NCBI RefSeq assembly: GCF_003122205.1
Contig: NZ_QEYE01000004.1
Coordinates: forward strand, 124,001-188,000
DNA: 64,000 nt
Source: Maritimibacter sp. 55A14
Lineage (GTDB): Bacteria > Pseudomonadota > Alphaproteobacteria > Rhodobacterales > Rhodobacteraceae
Direction: 5' to 3'
Below, piece after piece: positions 60,157-64,000 of this stretch (positions are counted from its first letter, which is position 1; every line of letters starts with the position of its first letter). Both the position numbers and the translations under genes were made by a program. The notes beneath the pieces were generated by a model. The model ran no database searches and was not told the origin of the DNA. It was given only the letters and a program-made list of their open reading frames with translations.

Positions 60157-60954
60157 ATGTCCGTGCTCGTCGTGATCCCGGCGCGCTATGCCTCGACCCG
60201 CTATCCGGGCAAGCCGCTGGTGGCGCTGCGCGGCGCGGGCGGCGAGGCGCGCAGCCTGATCCGGCGAAGCTGGGACGCGGCGATGGCCGCGCGCGGCGTG
60301 GACCGGGTGGTGGTGGCCACCGATGACGACCGGATCCGGGACGAGGCCGAAGGCTTCGGGGCCGAGGTCGCGATGACGTCGCCCGATTGCGCCAACGGCA
60401 CCGAGCGCTGCGCCGAGGCCGCGGCGGCGCTGGGCGGTGCGGAAATCGTGGTCAATCTGCAAGGCGACGCGCCGCTGACCCCGCCCTGGTTCGTTGAGGC
60501 GCTGGTCGCGGCGTTGCGCGCCGATCCCGCCTTGGGCATGGCGACGCCGGTGCTGCGCTGCGACGCCGCGGCGCTGTCCGGATTCCTGGAGGACCGGCGC
60601 GCGGGCCGGGTCGGCGGCACGACGGCGGTTTTCGGGCGCGACATGCGGGCGCTCTACTTCTCCAAGGAGGTGATCCCCTATACGGCGCGCAGCTATGGCG
60701 CGGACGAGACGGTGCCGGTCTTTCACCATGTCGGCGTCTATGCCTACCGGCCCGAGGCGCTGGCAGACTATGTCGCCTGGCCCGCCGGGCCGCTGGAGGC
60801 GCTGGAAGGACTCGAACAGCTCCGGTTTCTGGAAAACGGCGCGCCGGTGCTCTGCGTCGAGGTGGAAGCGCGCGGCCGCGCCTTCTGGGAACTCAACAAT
60901 CCCGAGGACGTACCCCGGATCGAGGCGAAACTGGCGGAGATGGGCATCGCCTGA
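60157..60954 (+). CDS. kdsB: 3-deoxy-manno-octulosonate cytidylyltransferase
   Basis: 265 aa. The nucleotide-binding PARYASTRYPGKPL is at residues 8-21, with VVATDDDRI, NLQGDAPLTPP and HHVGVYAYRPEAL all typical of KdsB/KpsU. It makes CMP-Kdo for LPS core or capsule. The insert between PGKPL and LIRRS is a little longer than usual. It is directly fused in arrangement to cysQ (TGAATG) and is followed by galU after 163 bases. Confidence 0.93.
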   Translation: MSVLVVIPARYASTRYPGKPLVALRGAGGEARSLIRRSWDAAMAARGVDRVVVATDDDRIRDEAEGFGAEVAMTSPDCANGTERCAEAAAALGGAEIVVNLQGDAPLTPPWFVEALVAALRADPALGMATPVLRCDAAALSGFLEDRRAGRVGGTTAVFGRDMRALYFSKEVIPYTARSYGADETVPVFHHVGVYAYRPEALADYVAWPAGPLEALEGLEQLRFLENGAPVLCVEVEARGRAFWELNNPEDVPRIEAKLAEMGIA

Positions 60955-61117
60955 GTGTGCGGCCTCCCGCCGGGCGTCTGCAGATCCTGGGCAATTCCAC
61001 GCGGATGCCGCAATCCTGTCTCAAAATCGGGTCGCGTCGCGGTCCATATTCCTGTTATTAACGGGCGAGCAGGTGGTTTTACGTGCTGCACAGGCGGAAC
61101 GATAAGGGATTGGTGCC

Positions 61118-62011
61118 ATGAGAAGCCGCATTTCCAAGGCGATTTTTCCGGTTGCGGGACTGGGGACGCGATTCCTTCCCGCGACGAAATCGGTGCCGAA
61201 GGAGATCATGACACTGGTGGACCGGCCGTTGATCCAATACGCGATCGACGAGGCCCGCGCCGCCGGGATCAAGGAATTCATCTTCGTGACCTCGCGCGGG
61301 AAATCCGCGCTCGAGGACTATTTCGACAGCGCCCCGCAGCTCGAGCAGGAGCTCAAGCGCAAGGGCAAGGACGACCTGCTGGAAATCCTCAGATCCACGA
61401 CGATGGACAGTGGCGCCATCGCCTATATCCGCCAGCAGAAACCCATGGGGCTGGGGCACGCCGTGTGGTGCGCGCGGCGGCTGATCGGCGACGAGCCCTT
61501 CGCGGTTATCCTGCCCGACGACGTGATCGCGGCCGAAAAGCCCTGTCTGCAACAGATGGTCGAGGCCCATGCCGAGGTGGGCGGCAATATGGTCGCCGCG
61601 ATGGAGGTGCCGACCGCGAAGGCCGCCTCCTACGGCCTTCTGGACGTTGCCGAGGACATGGGGGCGCTGGTGCGCATGCGCGGGATGGTGGAAAAGCCCC
61701 AGCCCGAGGACGCGCCGTCGAACCTCGCCGCCATCGGGCGCTACATCCTGACGCCCAGCATCATGCGCAATCTCAACCGCATCAAGTCGGGTGCTGGCGG
61801 GGAAATCCAGCTCACCGACGCGATCGCCGAGGAAGTGCGCCGGTCCGACAATGTCTATGGCTACCGGTTCCGCGGCCAGCGCTTCGACTGCGGCTCCAAG
61901 GCGGGGTTCCTTCAGGCCACGGTGGCCTTCGGGCTGGCGCGGGACGATTTGTGCGAGGAATTCGGCGAATACCTGCGCGACATGATGGCAATACCCGCGG
62001 CGGCGCAATGA
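61118..62011 (+). CDS. galU: UTP-glucose-1-phosphate uridylyltransferase
   Basis: 297 aa. The signature AIFPVAGLGTRFLPATKSVP lies at the N-terminus. QKPMGLGHAVWCA, ILPDDVI, EKPQPEDAPSNLAAIGRYIL and RFDCGSKAGFLQA are the standard GalU segments. It makes UDP-glucose for envelope sugars. It lies in the polysaccharide group and is followed after 37 bases by a glycosyltransferase. Confidence 0.97.
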   Translation: MRSRISKAIFPVAGLGTRFLPATKSVPKEIMTLVDRPLIQYAIDEARAAGIKEFIFVTSRGKSALEDYFDSAPQLEQELKRKGKDDLLEILRSTTMDSGAIAYIRQQKPMGLGHAVWCARRLIGDEPFAVILPDDVIAAEKPCLQQMVEAHAEVGGNMVAAMEVPTAKAASYGLLDVAEDMGALVRMRGMVEKPQPEDAPSNLAAIGRYILTPSIMRNLNRIKSGAGGEIQLTDAIAEEVRRSDNVYGYRFRGQRFDCGSKAGFLQATVAFGLARDDLCEEFGEYLRDMMAIPAAAQ

Positions 62012-62048
62012 GGCGGCGGGGCTGACGCTGCGGCGTCCCGCGGGCGGC

Positions 62049-63071
62049 ATGGAGACGCTGGAAGACCTCTGGATTGCCTATCGGATGCGCTGGAAGCGGC
62101 GGCGGCTCCTGTTCCGGGCGCTGCGCAAGCGCGGGCAACTCGCCGCGGTGGCCGACCGCACCGGGTCGATCCGTCCCGGCGATATCCTGGCCTTTGCCAT
62201 GCTTCGCAACGAGGCGCTGCGGCTGCCGCATTTCCTGGCGCATTACCGGGCCCTGGGCGTCGCGCATTTCCTGATCGTGGACAATTCCAGCACCGACGGC
62301 ACGGCCGAGATGCTGCGCGGCGCGCCGGACGTGTCGCTCTGGCAGAGCGCGCACAGCTACCGGCTCTCGCGGTTCGGGGTGGACTGGCTGACCTGGCTCC
62401 TCATCAAGCACGGCCACGGGCACTGGTGCCTGACCGTCGATGCCGACGAGATACTTGTCTATCCGCATTGGCAGGAACGCCCCCTGCCCGACCTGACCCG
62501 CTGGCTGGAGGCGCAGCGGCAGCCGTCCTTCGGGGCGCTGCTTCTGGACATGTACCCGCGCGGACGGCTGAGTGCGGCGCCCTACTGCCCCGGCGCCGAT
62601 CCGTTCGAGACGCTTTGCTGGTTCGACGGCGACAATTTCACCGTCCAGCGCAAGCGCATCATGCAGGATCACTGGATCCAGGGCGGCGTGCGGGCGCGCC
62701 GCTTCTTCGCGCAGGATCCGGCCCGCGCGCCGACCATGAACAAGGTGCCGCTGGTGCGGTGGGACCGCCGCTTCGTCTATGCCAACTCGACCCATTCGAT
62801 GCTGCCGCGCCGGCTCAACCACGTCTTCAACGATGACGGCGCGACCCGAACCACGGGGGTGCTGCTGCACAGCAAATTCCTGCACACGATCGTCGAGAAA
62901 TCGCGCGAGGAGAAGGCCCGCAAGGAACATTTCGCCAATAGCAGCCTCTATGACGACTATTACGACGCGCTGATCGACGACCCGGTGTTGTGGTCGGAGA
63001 CCTCGACGCGCTACGCCGGCTGGCAGCAACTTGAGGAAGCCGGGCTGATGTCGCGGGGCATGTGGACCTGA
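62049..63071 (+). CDS. Glycosyltransferase family 2 protein
   Basis: 340 aa. A basic N-terminal stretch precedes a GT-A fold of the Glyco_tranf_2_4 type: AMLRNEALRLPHFLAHYRAL, FLIVDNSSTDGTAEM and the metal-binding CLTVDADEILVYP (DxD) at about 138-150. The acceptor is unknown. It is closely related to the next, truncated gene over its whole visible length. The ATG at 62049 has only a weak GGGCGG upstream, so it may be read with galU. Confidence 0.9.
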   Translation: METLEDLWIAYRMRWKRRRLLFRALRKRGQLAAVADRTGSIRPGDILAFAMLRNEALRLPHFLAHYRALGVAHFLIVDNSSTDGTAEMLRGAPDVSLWQSAHSYRLSRFGVDWLTWLLIKHGHGHWCLTVDADEILVYPHWQERPLPDLTRWLEAQRQPSFGALLLDMYPRGRLSAAPYCPGADPFETLCWFDGDNFTVQRKRIMQDHWIQGGVRARRFFAQDPARAPTMNKVPLVRWDRRFVYANSTHSMLPRRLNHVFNDDGATRTTGVLLHSKFLHTIVEKSREEKARKEHFANSSLYDDYYDALIDDPVLWSETSTRYAGWQQLEEAGLMSRGMWT

Positions 63072-63179
63072 CCCCGGCGCGGTCGCATCCGCGTCGGATC
63101 AAGTGGATGGTAATTGTGACATGGTGAAGCCAGACGGTAAAAAAACCGGGTCCGGGGCAGGAAAGAACTGGAAAGAAGG

Positions 63180-63204
63180 GGCGCGATAGGCGCAAAATCG
63201 CGCC
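63180..63204 (+). repeat. Short inverted repeat upstream of the second glycosyltransferase
   Basis: GGCGCGAT (63180-63187) and ATCGCGCC (63197-63204) form a perfect 8-base stem with a 9-base loop. No T-run follows, so it is unlikely to be a terminator. It may be an operator or leader hairpin; the rest of the 216-base gap shows nothing I recognise. Confidence 0.35.
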
Positions 63205-63287
63205 AATCAGCCGTGAGAGCTGCATGATCGAGGTCGCGGGCGGCCAGTCCGGGTGCAGCCTCTCCGGCGCAGTATGGAGAAGATCCG

Positions 63288-64000
63288 TTGGGGCTTTGGT
63301 CGGCATACAGGTTGCGCGTGAGACGCCGCGCCCGGCTTTTCCGGGCCTTCCGCCGCCGACGGGAACTTGCCGTTGTCGCCAACCGGACGGGGCGTATCGG
63401 CAAGGACGACATACTGCTCTTCTCCACGCTGCGCGACGAGCATGTGCGGCTGCCCTATTTCCTGGAATACTATCGCGAACTGGGCGTCGATCACTTCCTT
63501 ATCGTCGACAACGACAGTACCGATGGCGGGCGCGAATACCTGGCCGGGCAGGAGGACGTGTCGCTCTGGACCACCAGGGCGAGCTACAAGAGGGCGCGCT
63601 ACGGCGTGGACTGGCTCAACTGGCTGCAACGCCGGCACGGTCATGGGCACTGGTGCCTGACGGTCGATCCCGATGAGTTTTTCATCTATCCGTTCTGCGA
63701 CACGCGCAACCTGCGCGCCCTGACGGACTGGCTCGACATATCCGAGATCCGCTCCTTCGGGGCGATGCTGCTCGACATGTATCCCAAGGGCCGGATCGAC
63801 GCGGCCGCCTACCAGTCGGGCCAGAACCCGCTGGAGATTGCCAACTGGTTCGATAGCGGCAATTACACGATCCTGAAGAACCCGCAATTGCGCAACCTGT
63901 GGATCCAGGGCGGTCCACGGGCGCGCTGTTTCTTCCCGCGAAATCCCGCAATGGCGCCCGCGCTCAACAAGATCCCGCTGGTCAAGTGGCACCGGAGCTT
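63288..64000 (+). CDS. Glycosyltransferase family 2 protein, 3' end outside the window
   Basis: 237 codons are visible; the gene runs off the right edge. The protein aligns residue for residue with the preceding glycosyltransferase: LWSAYRLR, VANRTGRIGKDDIL, FLIVDNDSTDGG, HGHWCLTVDPDEFFIYP (DxD) and SFGAMLLDMYPKGRID. The TTG at 63288 is chosen because GGAG lies eight bases upstream and it matches the start of the paralogue; no ATG is available in this frame after the stop at 63225. It is a probable tandem duplicate with a diverged specificity. Confidence 0.85.
   Translation, partial: MGLWSAYRLRVRRRARLFRAFRRRRELAVVANRTGRIGKDDILLFSTLRDEHVRLPYFLEYYRELGVDHFLIVDNDSTDGGREYLAGQEDVSLWTTRASYKRARYGVDWLNWLQRRHGHGHWCLTVDPDEFFIYPFCDTRNLRALTDWLDISEIRSFGAMLLDMYPKGRIDAAAYQSGQNPLEIANWFDSGNYTILKNPQLRNLWIQGGPRARCFFPRNPAMAPALNKIPLVKWHRS

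Overview
The window is a high-GC (roughly two-thirds G+C) chromosomal segment from an alphaproteobacterium. It is most likely a member of the Rhodobacterales (Roseobacter/Rhodobacter relatives), judging from gene order (argJ-parvulin-secA; rimP-nusA-infB; maf-aroE-coaE-dnaQ next to secB; hemJ-rho-mnmE-mnmG-rsmG-parA-parB; hemW-rdgB-rph next to hrcA-grpE) and from heat-shock promoters of the alphaproteobacterial CTTG-N17/18-CYTATNT type. It carries the chromosome's replication and segregation centre: an origin-like region at about 39.1-39.5 kb, two perfect parS sites at 42.7 and 44.65 kb, and parAB at 45.2-47.0 kb.

Layout. 0-7 kb: the end of argJ, a periplasmic parvulin, secA and two envelope proteins of uncertain role. 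7-13.5 kb: housekeeping and small accessory genes (radC, map, sfsA, a CinA-like MoaB-fold protein, a GNAT acetyltransferase, an AhpD-like protein, an OmpA-domain protein, a LysR regulator). 13.7-19.3 kb: the rimP-nusA-YlxR-infB transcription/translation operon behind an attenuator-like leader. 19.3-27.6 kb: a YbbAP-like ABC exporter divergent from a GDSL esterase, then an RND efflux pump with its adaptor. 27.7-30.4 kb: hslV and hslU, split by an inserted brnT-brnA toxin-antitoxin module. 30.4-39.1 kb: an alpha/beta-hydrolase lipoprotein, an MFS transporter, smr-mltA-tim44, fxsA, secB and the maf-aroE-coaE-dnaQ operon. 39.1-47.3 kb: oriC, hemJ, rho, mnmE, mnmG, rsmG, parA, parB and a DUF454 membrane protein. 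47.3-57.7 kb: hemW-rdgB-rph, hrcA-grpE, mutS and dnaK-dnaJ. 57.7-64 kb: alkB and a surface-polysaccharide group (ABC-2 permease, cysQ, kdsB, galU, two related glycosyltransferases, the last cut by the window edge).

Functionally, most genes are core genome: protein export (secA, secB, parvulin), heat-shock proteostasis (hslVU, dnaKJ, grpE, hrcA), translation and tRNA/rRNA modification, DNA replication and repair (dnaQ, mutS, radC, alkB) and chromosome partitioning. The clearest foreign element is brnTA. It is about 51% G+C in a much GC-richer neighbourhood, lies in the opposite orientation between hslV and hslU, and has a near-ideal sigma70 promoter with two perfect 10-bp palindromes in its -10/spacer region. 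hslU has its own sigma32-like promoter just past the insertion, which could keep its heat-shock expression despite the broken operon. No tRNA, rRNA, CRISPR array or insertion sequence was recognised.
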